A DNA stretch of 64,000 nt. It comes from Streptomyces sp. RKND-216 (lineage in GTDB: Bacteria > Actinomycetota > Actinomycetes > Streptomycetales > Streptomycetaceae). Shown here piece after piece: positions 8,495-17,717 of the stretch. The stretch is from NCBI RefSeq assembly GCF_004795255.1, contig NZ_SSBQ01000002.1:5520261-5584260 (forward strand). Reading direction: 5' to 3'. The translations under genes and the position numbers were made by a program. Each line of letters begins with the position of its first letter. Within the stretch, counting starts at the first letter, position 1. The notes under the pieces are model-generated. The model saw only the letters and a program-made list of their open reading frames with translations, did not search any database and was not told the origin of the DNA.

Positions 8495-10465
8495 TCACCC
8501 CTGACGGTCACCCGGAAGCGGACCCTCCGGGCCCCGCCCCGACAGCACCTCGCCGTACGCCTGCATCAGATCCGGCAGCCGGAGCGTCGCCAGGTCGTCC
8601 CGCGTGGGTGTGCCCGCGTAGCCGGACAGCCGCAGATCGCGGTACGCGCAGCTCTTCTCGTACAGCGTCCGAAGGAACCGCCCGTTGCCCAGCTCGTCGA
8701 TCCAGCCCTGGTCCACCACGTGTCCGCCGATGCTGCGCAGCTCCTCCAGCGCCTCGGCGTCCCACGCGTCGCCGTTCTCGGCCGCCAGCACCTCCCCGAT
8801 GGCCGTCAGCTCCAGTGGCCGGTAGCTGGGGAAGTCCACCCGCGTGGTGAAACGGGATCCCAGCCCCGGGTTGGCCGCCAGCAGCCGGTCCATGCCCTCC
8901 GGGTAGCCGGCCAGGATCACCACCAGCCGGTCCCGGTTGTCCTCAGCCCGCTTCAGTAGCACCTGAAGCGCCTCGTCGCCGTACGCGTCGCCCTTGCTGT
9001 AGCCGCTGCCGGCCAGCGCGTACGCCTCGTCGACGAACAGCACCCCGCCCAGCGCCGAATCGATCAGCTCGTTCGCCTTCACCGCCGTCTGCCCGAGGAA
9101 CTCCCCGACCAGGTCGGAGCGCTGAGCCTCCACCAGATGGTCGCCGCCCAGCAGCCCCAGCGCGTAGAACGCCCGCCCGAGTATCCGCGCCACGGTCGTC
9201 TTCCCCGTCCCCGACGGCCCCGAGAAGATGAAGTGCCGCTTCGGAGGCTGCACCGGCATGCCCTGCCGGGCACGCAGCCGAGCCATCCGCAGCTGCGCCG
9301 ACAGCGCCCGCACCTGCCGCTTGACGGGCTCCAGCCCGACCATCCGCTCCAGTTCCTCCAGCGCCTGCGCCAGCAGCACCGGGTCCGCCGGGCCCACCGG
9401 CCCCTGCCCGCCGCCATCGGCGGTCCGCGCTGCCGCCCGCTCCCGCACCCAGTCACCGTCCACCCGCACAGGCTCGGCGGGATCACCCGAATCCTCCAGC
9501 CGCAGCGCGTCCGCACCGGGGTCGTACTCCGGACCCCCGTCCGGGACGCCCAGCCCGCCGGGGAACCCCGGCAGGCCGGTGACCCCGTCCGCCCCGAAAC
9601 GGTCCGGACCGTCCAGGCCACCGCCCGGGCCACCTCCGCTCAGGCTCACCGCCGTGGCCAGCCCCACGCCGTCCCCCAGCCCGTCTCCCTCCGCGATGGT
9701 CGTCAGCCGGGCCGCGGTGTCCATGAACGTCGGATCGACCCGGTGCACCGCCCGGTACAGCGGCAGCGCCGCCGCGGTCCGCCCGGTCCCCTCCCGCGCA
9801 CGCGCCAGCCAGTACCGCAGCTCCTTGCGCTGCGGCTGCTCGCTGCGGCACCGCATCAGCGCGGCCGCCAGCAGCGGCTCCGCCTGCGCGTACATCTCCA
9901 GCCGCACTCGCGCCATCCCCGCGAACAACCCGGCCTCAATGCCCAGCAGCACGTCCTGCACCAGTGGTTCGGTGTGCCGCACCAGGCGGTCCCAGTCCTT
10001 CGCCAGGTACGCCCGGCAGGCGTGCAGAAAGCGTGCCTGTGCGTCCGTCTCCACCGGCGGACACTCCGCCAGCGCCCGGTCGAGTTCCGCGACGTGCCGG
10101 CCGTCCAGCCAGTGGGAGGCGTGCGCCAGTAACAGATCGCGCCGCGTCTCCAGCACTGGCTGCACCCACCAGCCCAGCCAGTACCAGGAATTGAGCTGGC
10201 GGCGGTGCCGGGACCGCTGCTCCCCGAACCGCTCCCGGTGGTGGTACATGCGCAGCAGCGCCGTCGTGGTGTCGGCGCGCAGTGCGTGCAGCCCCAGCCA
10301 GCCGTCCGCCATGCCCGGGTCCAGCCGCACCGCGGCCCGGAACTCCTCCTCGGCCTGCGCGTACGCGCCCATGGTGTAGGCGTCGACACCCCGCAGCCAT
10401 GCGAGGTCGGCAGGCGCGCCGGGCCCCGGGAGGCCCCGGCCGCCGAAACCCGTCACATCCCCCAC
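8495..10465 (-). CDS. TPR-AAA+ ATPase (SpoVK / CbbX / EccA-like)
   Basis: A 656-residue two-part protein. The N-terminal 300 residues are alpha-helical and TPR-like (for example AYAQAEEEFRAAVRLDPGMADGWLGL). A Gly/Asp-rich linker follows, then a CbbX/SpoVK-type AAA+ domain. Walker A GPSGTGKTT lies near residue 414, Walker B is GVLFVDEAYAL, and the arginine-finger region is around LGSRFTTRVDFPSYRPLEL. This layout is shared with EccA of type VII secretion and with stand-alone actinobacterial ATPases. No other ESX gene is visible here, so a secretion role is not supported. I chose GTG 10465 because GGAGG is correctly spaced; the frame stays open upstream to 11167 without coding character. Confidence 0.8.
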   Translation of the reverse strand: MGDVTGFGGRGLPGPGAPADLAWLRGVDAYTMGAYAQAEEEFRAAVRLDPGMADGWLGLHALRADTTTALLRMYHHRERFGEQRSRHRRQLNSWYWLGWWVQPVLETRRDLLLAHASHWLDGRHVAELDRALAECPPVETDAQARFLHACRAYLAKDWDRLVRHTEPLVQDVLLGIEAGLFAGMARVRLEMYAQAEPLLAAALMRCRSEQPQRKELRYWLARAREGTGRTAAALPLYRAVHRVDPTFMDTAARLTTIAEGDGLGDGVGLATAVSLSGGGPGGGLDGPDRFGADGVTGLPGFPGGLGVPDGGPEYDPGADALRLEDSGDPAEPVRVDGDWVRERAAARTADGGGQGPVGPADPVLLAQALEELERMVGLEPVKRQVRALSAQLRMARLRARQGMPVQPPKRHFIFSGPSGTGKTTVARILGRAFYALGLLGGDHLVEAQRSDLVGEFLGQTAVKANELIDSALGGVLFVDEAYALAGSGYSKGDAYGDEALQVLLKRAEDNRDRLVVILAGYPEGMDRLLAANPGLGSRFTTRVDFPSYRPLELTAIGEVLAAENGDAWDAEALEELRSIGGHVVDQGWIDELGNGRFLRTLYEKSCAYRDLRLSGYAGTPTRDDLATLRLPDLMQAYGEVLSGRGPEGPLPGDRQG

Positions 10466-10835
10466 GAGAACCTCCACCCCCGTCCCTCGACGGCACACCG
10501 GCGGACACCGGCGCCGTTCGTGCGAACGGCCGCCTCCGCACCGGGAGTTGTGGCCGTACCCGAGAGGATTACCCGCATTTCCACGCCGTTGTGCATCGTT
10601 CCTTCGCGGATTTCCCCACACTCGAACAGCGCGAGCCGTCCCGCAGCGGCCTCCAGGCGCCGCACACCGCCAGGGTGGGGTGACGGAAAGTGATCGGCGG
10701 GGAGGTGGGGGCACACGCGGAGACGCGCTCCGGACAGGACGAAGCCCCCGGTCACGGGGGAACAACCGGGGGCTTCGCGTCGGGGGCGGCCGGACCGGCC
10801 GCGTACCGGAAACGTAATTCCTGCGCAGCGCCCGG
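10466..10835. other. Intergenic region between AAA ATPase and kinase genes
   Basis: About 370 bp without a convincing gene. It holds the promoter region of the AAA ATPase gene and the hairpin after the kinase gene. The part at 10560-10640 is noticeably less G+C-rich than the flanking genes, as expected for a promoter, but no sigma consensus is obvious. Confidence 0.5.
10741..10776 (-). terminator. Terminator hairpin downstream of kinase gene
   Basis: A perfect 12-bp inverted repeat, GAAGCCCCCGGT and ACCGGGGGCTTC, separated by 12 nt. It lies about 60 bp past the stop of the leftward kinase gene and ahead of the AAA ATPase gene, so it probably separates the two transcripts. Confidence 0.75.
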
Positions 10836-11507
10836 TCAAGCCTGCCCGGGGCCGCCGCGAGGTCCGCGTACTGCGGCTTTGCTCGCGCCCTCACCCACCG
10901 TGACGCCCCGTAGCGCACGAGGCTGCCCAGCCGGTCCCGGCAGCACCTGGTATCCCCCCGGGCTCTCCCGCACCAGAACATGGGCAAAGACGTGCGACGG
11001 GTCGCTCGCGAAGTGGGACCGCTCCGCAGCCGTCCAGTCGTCCCAGAATCCGGACAGCGCCTCCCCGTCGCGGCGGCGTCCCCGGGCCCACGCCTGCAGT
11101 TCCGGCATGTCCGTCCACACCAGACACGCCAGCTGCGGCCGCAGCTCCCGCCGTCCGGCACCCACACCCTCCAGCAGCACGACCTCCTCCGGCGCCGCCT
11201 CTGCCGTCCCCGCGAACTCCCGTCGCTCCCAGTCGTACACGTCCATGCGCGCGGTCTCCCCTCGAGAGAAGGGCGCCGTCACCTGCGCGCTGAGCCTGTC
11301 CACCCACTCGAACAGAGCCGCATGACTGGCGAGGTCGTCCACATGCACGACCGGTGCTCCGCCCAGCGCCGCGGCGAGCCGCCCGCTCAGCGTCGACTTT
11401 CCCGACCCGGCGTGCCCGTCCACCGCTACCAGCCGCACCGGACCGCACGACGGAGGCAGCGCCCGCAGCCACCCGGCCAGCTCCCGCAGGTCTCCCTCGG
11501 CATCCAT
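10836..11507 (-). CDS. Uridine-kinase-like P-loop protein
   Basis: A 223-residue P-loop kinase with VAVDGHAGSGKSTLSGRL near residues 27-44. VVHVDDL follows as the acidic substrate-binding segment, and VVLLEGVGAGRREL near residue 110. The order matches the uridine kinase / phosphoribulokinase superfamily. Actinobacterial proteins of this length are annotated as uridine kinase-like, but the true substrate is rarely tested. The ATG at 11507 gives the P-loop a normal N-terminal distance. It is transcribed alone and ends before a strong hairpin. Confidence 0.75.
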   Translation of the reverse strand: MDAEGDLRELAGWLRALPPSCGPVRLVAVDGHAGSGKSTLSGRLAAALGGAPVVHVDDLASHAALFEWVDRLSAQVTAPFSRGETARMDVYDWERREFAGTAEAAPEEVVLLEGVGAGRRELRPQLACLVWTDMPELQAWARGRRRDGEALSGFWDDWTAAERSHFASDPSHVFAHVLVRESPGGYQVLPGPAGQPRALRGVTVGEGASKAAVRGPRGGPGQA

Positions 11508-11706
11508 GCCGCCAGACTAGACGTCCGCCACGCCGCCGCGACGAGGTGCAGGGGGAACGCCACCGCCACCGGTCGGCCCAATGATTCTTCCCCCTACCGG
11601 CGTGCGGCACAGGCGAATGCCTGGCAGGAACGGGCCTGGTCCGGCGATAGTTGGTCGCGCGTGCTCATCCGCCGCCATCGCAGCGACCTACTGGGGGTCC
11701 CCGCCC

Positions 11707-13098
11707 ATGCACAGCAGACCAGCCACCCGCCGTACCGTGCTCACGGCGGCGGCCGTCGCCGCCGCGGCTGCGAGCGCACCTGCCGCCTTCGCCACTGGCG
11801 CCCCGGCCCACACCCCCACCGCCACCGGCGCCCACCCGCGCGCCCGTAGGGAAGACGACCTCATCGACTACCACGCCTGGACCTCCCACCGGGACTTCCG
11901 CCGCGGCGACTGCTCCGGCACCCGCCCGCTTCCCGGCGCCCGGCCCGGACTCGTCCTCGCCAACCCGGCCGGCACCGTGGACTACACCGACCCGCACACC
12001 GGCCGTACCGCCGCCTGGGAGTACGCCACCTGGACCTCCCCCCTCCACACCCCGCGCGTCCCCGCCGGCGAGGTCATCGTCTCCTGGAACGCCGACACCC
12101 CCGGCGGCACGTGGGTGCGCACCGAACTCCAGGGAACCTACTCAGACGGCGCCCGCACCCCCTGGTACACCATGGGGATCTGGACCGCCGGCGACGGCGA
12201 CGACGTGCCACGCCGCACCTCGGTCGACGACCAGAGCGACGGCAAGAGCGACATCTGGACCGACACCTTCTCCATCTCCGACCTCGGCAGCGGGCTGCGC
12301 CTCACCTCCTACAGGCTGCGCGCCACCCTCTACCGCGCCCCCGGCGGCGACGCCACGCCCACGGTGTGGCGCCTCGGCGCCATGGCCTCCGACGTGCCCG
12401 AACGCTTCGAGGTCCCCGCCACCCGCCCGGGCGTCGCACGTGGCGTCGAACTGGAGGTCCCGCGCTACTCGCAGAACATCCACGAAGGCCAGTACCCCCA
12501 GTACGACGGCGGGGGAGAGGCGTGGTGCAGCCCCACCTCCTCCCAGATGATCATCGAGTACTGGGGGCGGAAGCCCGCCGAGGAAGACCTGGCGTGGGTC
12601 GACCCCGACTACCAGGACCCGCAGGTCTGCCACGCCGCCCGCATGACCTACGACTACGCCTACGAGGGCTGCGGCAACTGGCCGTTCAACGCCGCGTACG
12701 CCGCGACGTACCGCCGGATGCAGGCCGTCGTCACCCGCTGCACCTCCTTGCACGACGCCGAACGCCTGATCGCCGCGGGCATCCCGCTGATCACCTCGCA
12801 GTCCTTCATCGAGGCCGAACTCGACGGCGCCGGCTACGGCACCGCCGGCCACTTGATGACCATCGTCGGCTTCACCCAGAACGGCGACGTCATCGCGAAC
12901 GACCCCGCCTCCTCCGACAACCCGTCGGTCCGCAACATCTACAAGCGACGCCAGTTCGAGAACATCTGGCTGCGCACCAAGCGCTACAACGAGGAGGGCG
13001 AGGTCCGCAGCGGCACCGGCGGCGTCTGCTACGTCTACTTCCCGACCCGCCTCACCGGCAAGCAGCGCCGCGTCCTGCGCGACCTCGGCATCCGCTGA
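11707..13098 (+). CDS. Secreted peptidase C39-like family protein
   Basis: A 463-residue exported protein. Residues 1-35 form a signal peptide with RR before a hydrophobic Ala-rich core (RRTVLTAAAVAAAAAS), which could be Tat or Sec. The C-terminal half has a papain-like C39 fold: the catalytic Cys in EAWCSPTSSQMIIEYWG, the His in AGHLMTIVGF and an Asp shortly after in ANDPAS. The N-terminal half is beta-rich (TPWYTMGIWTAG) and may be a carbohydrate or substrate-binding module. It stands alone and faces the polA-like gene across a bidirectional hairpin. It is probably a cell-surface cysteine hydrolase; the target is unknown. Confidence 0.8.
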   Translation: MHSRPATRRTVLTAAAVAAAAASAPAAFATGAPAHTPTATGAHPRARREDDLIDYHAWTSHRDFRRGDCSGTRPLPGARPGLVLANPAGTVDYTDPHTGRTAAWEYATWTSPLHTPRVPAGEVIVSWNADTPGGTWVRTELQGTYSDGARTPWYTMGIWTAGDGDDVPRRTSVDDQSDGKSDIWTDTFSISDLGSGLRLTSYRLRATLYRAPGGDATPTVWRLGAMASDVPERFEVPATRPGVARGVELEVPRYSQNIHEGQYPQYDGGGEAWCSPTSSQMIIEYWGRKPAEEDLAWVDPDYQDPQVCHAARMTYDYAYEGCGNWPFNAAYAATYRRMQAVVTRCTSLHDAERLIAAGIPLITSQSFIEAELDGAGYGTAGHLMTIVGFTQNGDVIANDPASSDNPSVRNIYKRRQFENIWLRTKRYNEEGEVRSGTGGVCYVYFPTRLTGKQRRVLRDLGIR

Positions 13099-13101
13099 CC
13101 A

Positions 13102-13153
13102 GTCCGCCGGCCGGGCGCACAGGCTGCAACCGCCCTGCCACCGGCCGGCGGAC
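13102..13153. terminator. Bidirectional hairpin between convergent genes
   Basis: A perfect 13-bp inverted repeat, GTCCGCCGGCCGG and CCGGCCGGCGGAC, with a 26-nt loop. It lies 4 bp after the C39-like stop and between two convergent genes, so it could terminate transcripts from both sides. Confidence 0.65.
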
Positions 13154-13274
13154 GACATGGCGCGGAGCGGCGCCGGGAAGGGGAGGCCGGAACGCAGCGG
13201 CAGCGTGTGTCCCGAATGCTCCCCCTGGGAGGAAACCGGGGGCGACCACCGCCACGGTGGCGTCCGGCGGTCGT

Positions 13275-14996
13275 CTACGCGGCGTCCGCGTAGCACTCGA
13301 CCACCGCCACGCCGAAGGGGAAGCGCACCGGCGTCGCACCGAAGACGACCTCACCGGCCCGCGCGCCCGCCCGCCGCACCGCCTCCGCCGCAGCCGGGGC
13401 CTCCGCGGCCGGGCAGTGCACGATCACCTCGTCGTGCTGGAAGAACACCAACTCCGCCCGCATGCCGAGCAGCTCCTGACGGAGCGCGGCCAGCATCACC
13501 ACCGCCCAGTCCGCGGCGCTGCCCTGCACCACGAAGTTGCGGGTGAAGCGGCCCCGGGCGCGGGCGGCCGGGGTGCCGCCCCCGGCACTGTCCCCGCCGG
13601 CCTCCTCGTCGAGCGTGTGGCCGTCAGCCCCCGGCGGTGGGCAGGTTCGCCCAAGCCAGGTGCGGACCAGACGGCCGTCCTCACCCGCCCGCGCGGCCGC
13701 GTCCACGTACCCGACCGCGGCCGGGAACCGTCGGCGCAGCGCCGCCAGATGACGCAACCCGTCACCGCTCGTCTGCCCGTAGACCGCGCCCAGCAGGGCC
13801 AGTTTGGCCTGCTCACGGTCGCCGGAGAACCCGTGCTCGGACAACACCGCGTACAGGTCGCGGCCGCTGGCCGCCACCTCCATCAGCCCCGGGTCGCGGG
13901 AGATCGCCGCCAGCACCCGGGGCTCCATCTGGCCGGCATCCGCCACGACGAGCCGCCAGCCCGGCTCGGCCCGCACCGCGCGCCGCACCACCTTCGGGAT
14001 CTGCAGCGCTCCGCCCCCGTTGGTCGTCCAGCGGCCGGTGGCCGTGCCGCCGGGCTGGTATTCGGCACGGAACCGGCCGTCCCGCACCCAGCTGCGCAAC
14101 CACGTCCAGCCGTGCGCGGTGTAGAGGCGGTACAGCTTCTTGTACCGCAGCAGTGGCTCCACCGCCGGATGATCCACGCGGCGCAGCTCCCAGGCGCGGG
14201 TGGAGGTGAGGCGTATCCCGGCACGGCCGAAGGCCCGCACGACGTCCGCCGGCAGGTCGGGCCGGACCCGTTCGCCCGGCCCGAACGCCCGAGAGACCTC
14301 CTCCGCCAGCTCCGCCAGCCGACGGGGCTCGCCGCCGCCGGCGTACCGCTCGCCCAGCAGCTCCGTCAGCAGCGCCCGGTGCGCCTCGGCGGACCAGGGC
14401 ACCCCCGTCCGTGACATCTCGGTGGCGACCAGACCCGCCGCCGACTCGCCCGCCAGTAGCAGCCGCATCCGTCCCGGATGCGCCGTCCGCCCGGCCCGCC
14501 CCGTCTGCGCCGCGTACACCTCCAGCAGGGCGCGCAGCGGGTCCGCCTCGTCCGGGAGCGGCGGGGGGCCCGCCTCGAACAGCGACGGCTGCGGATCGCC
14601 GTCCCGTACCCGGGGCAGCGGATCGTCCGGCACCGGCAGCCCGTGCAGCCGCGCCCATGCCGCGGGCAGCGAACGCGGCTCCCCGCCATGACCCTCGTAG
14701 CCGCGCAGCAGCCCCTCGGCGGCCTCCACGTCGTACGCCCGCTCCACCCGCACACCGGCCGCGAGCAGCCTCGGGTACACGCCGGCCGTGGCCCGCCAGA
14801 CCCATCGTCCGGCCCCGGGCCGGGCCCGCACCGCTGCCACCGCGGAGCTCTCCTCGCACACCGGGCCTGCCGGGACGCCCCCGGCGTCGAGCGGGCAGAC
14901 CAGGGCGCGCCCCTCCCGGGTCTCGGCCAGCGCCCAGCGGACCGCGGAGGTCCCGCGGTCCTGCTCCGCCCCGTCACCACCCGTCACACCGGACAT
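13275..14996 (-). CDS. Bifunctional 3'-5' exonuclease / DNA polymerase (family A, PolA-like)
   Basis: A 573-residue family A polymerase that lacks the 5' nuclease of PolI. Polymerase motif A is LVVADAGQMEPRVLAA, motif B is DREQAKLALLGAVYGQTSGDG, and motif C is VFFQHDEVIV with the catalytic HDE. The N-terminal 200 residues occupy the place of the proofreading domain but are divergent, and I see no clear set of DEDD metal ligands. This second PolA-type enzyme is common in Streptomyces beside the main polA and presumably acts in repair. Start chosen at ATG 14996; a more upstream ATG at 15014 is possible. Confidence 0.88.
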   Translation of the reverse strand: MSGVTGGDGAEQDRGTSAVRWALAETREGRALVCPLDAGGVPAGPVCEESSAVAAVRARPGAGRWVWRATAGVYPRLLAAGVRVERAYDVEAAEGLLRGYEGHGGEPRSLPAAWARLHGLPVPDDPLPRVRDGDPQPSLFEAGPPPLPDEADPLRALLEVYAAQTGRAGRTAHPGRMRLLLAGESAAGLVATEMSRTGVPWSAEAHRALLTELLGERYAGGGEPRRLAELAEEVSRAFGPGERVRPDLPADVVRAFGRAGIRLTSTRAWELRRVDHPAVEPLLRYKKLYRLYTAHGWTWLRSWVRDGRFRAEYQPGGTATGRWTTNGGGALQIPKVVRRAVRAEPGWRLVVADAGQMEPRVLAAISRDPGLMEVAASGRDLYAVLSEHGFSGDREQAKLALLGAVYGQTSGDGLRHLAALRRRFPAAVGYVDAAARAGEDGRLVRTWLGRTCPPPGADGHTLDEEAGGDSAGGGTPAARARGRFTRNFVVQGSAADWAVVMLAALRQELLGMRAELVFFQHDEVIVHCPAAEAPAAAEAVRRAGARAGEVVFGATPVRFPFGVAVVECYADAA

Positions 14997-15227
14997 GAAC
15001 GGCGAGTCTGGCACGCGGCACCGACAATCCCGTCACGACTGGGGAGCCGGGGCCGCCCACAAGTGACGCGCGCCCGCCGATCGGGCATACTCCTGAGCGC
15101 CACAGCCGCTGGTCAGCCGCCGTCGCGACCCGACGCGGCAGCATCGCGGCAGGGGCAGTGACGACCCCCGGCGACGCCGCACACCCCGGCGCCGTCGCCG
15201 CAGCGCGCGACAGAAGGAGCCGCCGCC

Positions 15228-16400
15228 ATGCCCGAGTCCGGTCCCCAGCCGGTGGAACGCAGCCTGCCCACCGAGGAGGCCAGGGACCTGATGTCCCTGG
15301 TGCGCGAGGTCGCGCAGCGGGAGATCGCCCCGACGGTGAACGAGGACGAACTCGCGGGCCGGTTCCCGCGCGAGGTCTTCACCCTTCTCTCCCGCTCCGG
15401 CCTGCTCGGCCTGCCCTACAGCGAGGAGTACGGCGGGGGCGACCAGCCCTACGAGGTCTACCTCCAGGCTGTCGAGGAACTCGCGGCCGCCGGCCTGACC
15501 GTCGGCGTGGGAACCAGCGTGCACACGCTCGCCTGCCACGCCGTCGCCGCGTTCGGCACCAAGGAACAGCGCACCAGCCACCTGCCGGAGATGCTCGGCG
15601 GCGGCCTCCTCGGCGGCTACTGCCTCTCCGAGCCGGCCTCCGGCTCGGACGCGGCCGGCCTGCGCACCCGCGCCGTGCGGGACGGCGACGACTGGGTCAT
15701 CGACGGCACCAAGGCGTGGATCACGCACGGTGGCGTGGCCGACTTCTACACCGTCCTCGCCCGTACCGGGGGAGAGGGAGCGAAGGGCATCACCGCGTTC
15801 CTGGTCCCCGGGGACGCGCCCGGGCTGTCCGCGGCCGCTCCGGAGAAGAAGATGGGCATGACCGGCTCGCCCACCGCCCAGCTGCACTTCGACGGCGTAC
15901 GGGTGCCGGACTCGCGCCGGATCGGCGAAGAGGGCCAGGGCTTCCGCATCGCGCTCGACGCCCTGGACTCCGGGCGCCTCGGCATCGCGGCCTGCGCCGT
16001 CGGGATCTCCCAGGCCGCCCTGGACGAGGCGTCGGGCTACCTCCGGCAGCGGCAGCAGTTCGGGCGGCCCATCGCCGACTTCCAGGGCCTGCGGTTCATG
16101 CTCGCCGACATGGCCACCCAGATCGAGGCGGGCCGCGCCCTGTACCTGGCCGCCGCCCGGCTCCGCGACCAGGGCCGCCCGTTCTCCCGGCAGGCTGCCA
16201 TGGCGAAACTGTTCTGCAGCGACGCCGCGATGCGCGTCACCACGGACGCCGTGCAGCTCCTCGGCGGCTACGGGTACACGGTGGACTTCCCCGTGGAGCG
16301 CTTCATGCGGGACGCCAAGGTCCTCCAGATCGTGGAGGGGACCAACCAGGTGCAGCGCGTGGTGATCGCCCGCGACCTCCTGGGTCCCGAGAGCCGCTGA
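15228..16400 (+). CDS. Acyl-CoA dehydrogenase
   Basis: A 390-residue FAD-dependent acyl-CoA dehydrogenase of full family length. FAD and substrate signatures are visible: YCLSEPASGSDAAGLRTRA, then KAWITHGG, QQFGRPIADFQGLRFMLADM, and QLLGGYGYTVDFPVERFMRD. The catalytic Glu lies in QIVEGTNQVQR at the C-terminus, the position used by short- and medium-chain enzymes. The ATG follows AGAAGGAG. It would oxidise an acyl-CoA to the enoyl-CoA and pass electrons to ETF. The chain-length preference is not readable. It has its own hairpin terminator, so it is probably monocistronic. Confidence 0.92.
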   Translation: MPESGPQPVERSLPTEEARDLMSLVREVAQREIAPTVNEDELAGRFPREVFTLLSRSGLLGLPYSEEYGGGDQPYEVYLQAVEELAAAGLTVGVGTSVHTLACHAVAAFGTKEQRTSHLPEMLGGGLLGGYCLSEPASGSDAAGLRTRAVRDGDDWVIDGTKAWITHGGVADFYTVLARTGGEGAKGITAFLVPGDAPGLSAAAPEKKMGMTGSPTAQLHFDGVRVPDSRRIGEEGQGFRIALDALDSGRLGIAACAVGISQAALDEASGYLRQRQQFGRPIADFQGLRFMLADMATQIEAGRALYLAAARLRDQGRPFSRQAAMAKLFCSDAAMRVTTDAVQLLGGYGYTVDFPVERFMRDAKVLQIVEGTNQVQRVVIARDLLGPESR

Positions 16401-16405
16401 CACGC

Positions 16406-16435
16406 CGGGCCCGGGAGCCACGAGCCCCGGGCCCG
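16406..16435 (+). terminator. Hairpin after acyl-CoA dehydrogenase gene
   Basis: A 10-bp perfect stem, CGGGCCCGGG and CCCGGGCCCG, with a 10-nt loop, starting 6 bp after the stop codon. Confidence 0.65.
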
Positions 16436-16546
16436 CCCGCGGGCGACCTCAGCACCCGCGAGCAGGGAAACCGTGCGAGCCGGGTCGCTTCGGCGGACTC
16501 GTCCCGCCGTCGGTGGCGCGCCCGGCCCGGACGCTCGGCCCGCGCG

Positions 16547-16936
16547 TTACGCGCGGGCGGCGGGAACGGCGCGACCCGCCGGTCGCGTGCCGGGCCCACC
16601 CACATGCGAGAACGGCTGCCGTCGCCAGTCCAGACCCGCAGGCAGCGTCAGCAGCGCCGCCAGCTCTTCCTCCTGCGCCCCCTCCGCGCCCGCCGTCGGC
16701 GCCGCATCGGCGGCTGGCCGGGCCGACCCCGGACACACCGTCAGACCGAACGGGTTCCATCGGGTCGGGCACAGTGCGTGCTGGGGAAGGGCACTCTCCT
16801 CCGCGAACAGCGCGATCGACTGCCCGCACTCCGGGCAGTCCACCCGGAAGATCTCGTATGTTTCGTCCCCCTCCTCGACGTCGCCGGCCTCGGCCTCGTC
16901 GAACCGCACCGGTTCGAGCGACTTCGCTGTGCGCAT
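16547..16936 (-). CDS. Hypothetical zinc-ribbon-like protein
   Basis: A 129-residue protein of unknown function. The N-terminal 45 residues are acidic and are followed by DCPECGQSIALF and later HALCPTRWNPFG. This gives a CxxC pair plus a later Cys that could form a small zinc site. The C-terminal part is Ala/Glu-rich and ends in a Pro/Arg-rich tail. The ATG at 16936 is the only start that fits, with a GGGGGA stretch upstream. It is divergent from the Lrp gene. I do not recognise a named family. Confidence 0.6.
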   Translation of the reverse strand: MRTAKSLEPVRFDEAEAGDVEEGDETYEIFRVDCPECGQSIALFAEESALPQHALCPTRWNPFGLTVCPGSARPAADAAPTAGAEGAQEEELAALLTLPAGLDWRRQPFSHVGGPGTRPAGRAVPAARA

Positions 16937-17137
16937 GCAATCCCCCTCGGGTGAGCAGGCCGGGCGTCTCCCCCCGGCCACCAGCGAAGCACTTCCCTCC
17001 GTGACCCCCACGTAATCTCCCCGTCCCCCAGGACGAGGGCGCACAGGTGTGGCGTTGGTCACACTCGGCGTCCGGGTGTGCACCGGCGGCTGCGCCCACT
17101 GTGCCGGAGCGTGCCCGGGGCAGTAGGTTGACCTGCT

Positions 17138-17578
17138 GTGGAGGAGCTGGACAGGCAGATCGTGGAATTGCTCGTCACGGACGGGCGGATGAGCTACACC
17201 GACCTGGGCAGGGCCACCGGCCTGTCCACCTCGGCGGTGCACCAGCGGGTGCGCCGTCTGGAGCAGCGCGGCGTCATCCGCGGTTACGCGGCCCTCGTCG
17301 ATCCGGAGGCGGTCGGCCTGCCGCTGACCGCGTTCATCTCGGTCAAGCCGTTCGACCCCAGCGCCCCCGACGACATCGCCGACCGGCTCGCGGACGTCCC
17401 CGAGATCGAGGCCTGCCACAGCGTCGCCGGCGAGGAGAACTACATCCTCAAGGTGCGTGTCGGCACCCCGATCGAGCTTGAGCACCTGCTGGCCCGCATC
17501 CGGTCCCGCTCCGGCGTCTCCACCCGCACCACGGTGGTCCTCTCCACGCCGTACGAGGCCCGCCCGCCGCGGGTCTGA
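17138..17578 (+). CDS. Lrp/AsnC family transcriptional regulator
   Basis: A 146-residue Lrp/AsnC regulator. The N-terminal winged HTH reads LDRQIVELLVTDGRMSYTDLGRATGLSTSAVHQRVRRLEQRGVIRGY, given here only to show the helix pattern; the recognition helix lies around STSAVHQRVRRLEQ. The C-terminal RAM ligand-binding domain contains EIEACHSVAGEENYILKV. The regulator senses amino acids or related metabolites. The GTG start sits immediately after a short leader without a clear ribosome-binding site, so the message may be nearly leaderless. It precedes the amidohydrolase gene by 139 bp in the same direction and could control it; this is a guess from context. Confidence 0.9.
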   Translation: MEELDRQIVELLVTDGRMSYTDLGRATGLSTSAVHQRVRRLEQRGVIRGYAALVDPEAVGLPLTAFISVKPFDPSAPDDIADRLADVPEIEACHSVAGEENYILKVRVGTPIELEHLLARIRSRSGVSTRTTVVLSTPYEARPPRV

Positions 17579-17717
17579 CCGGTCCCGCCGCGGCCGCCCC
17601 GGGCCCCACGCCGGACCCCCGGGCGCACGGCACTCCGCCGCACGGGCGAGACTGAGGCCGTACCGACCCGAACGACGCGCCGCATCCCCGCACCGGGGGC
17701 GGGGATCGAGGAACGCC

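Noticed and set aside
8495..10465. Type VII secretion locus suggested by the EccA-like ATPase
   Set aside because: No EccB-E, mycosin or WxG100 genes lie nearby; the ATPase stands alone.
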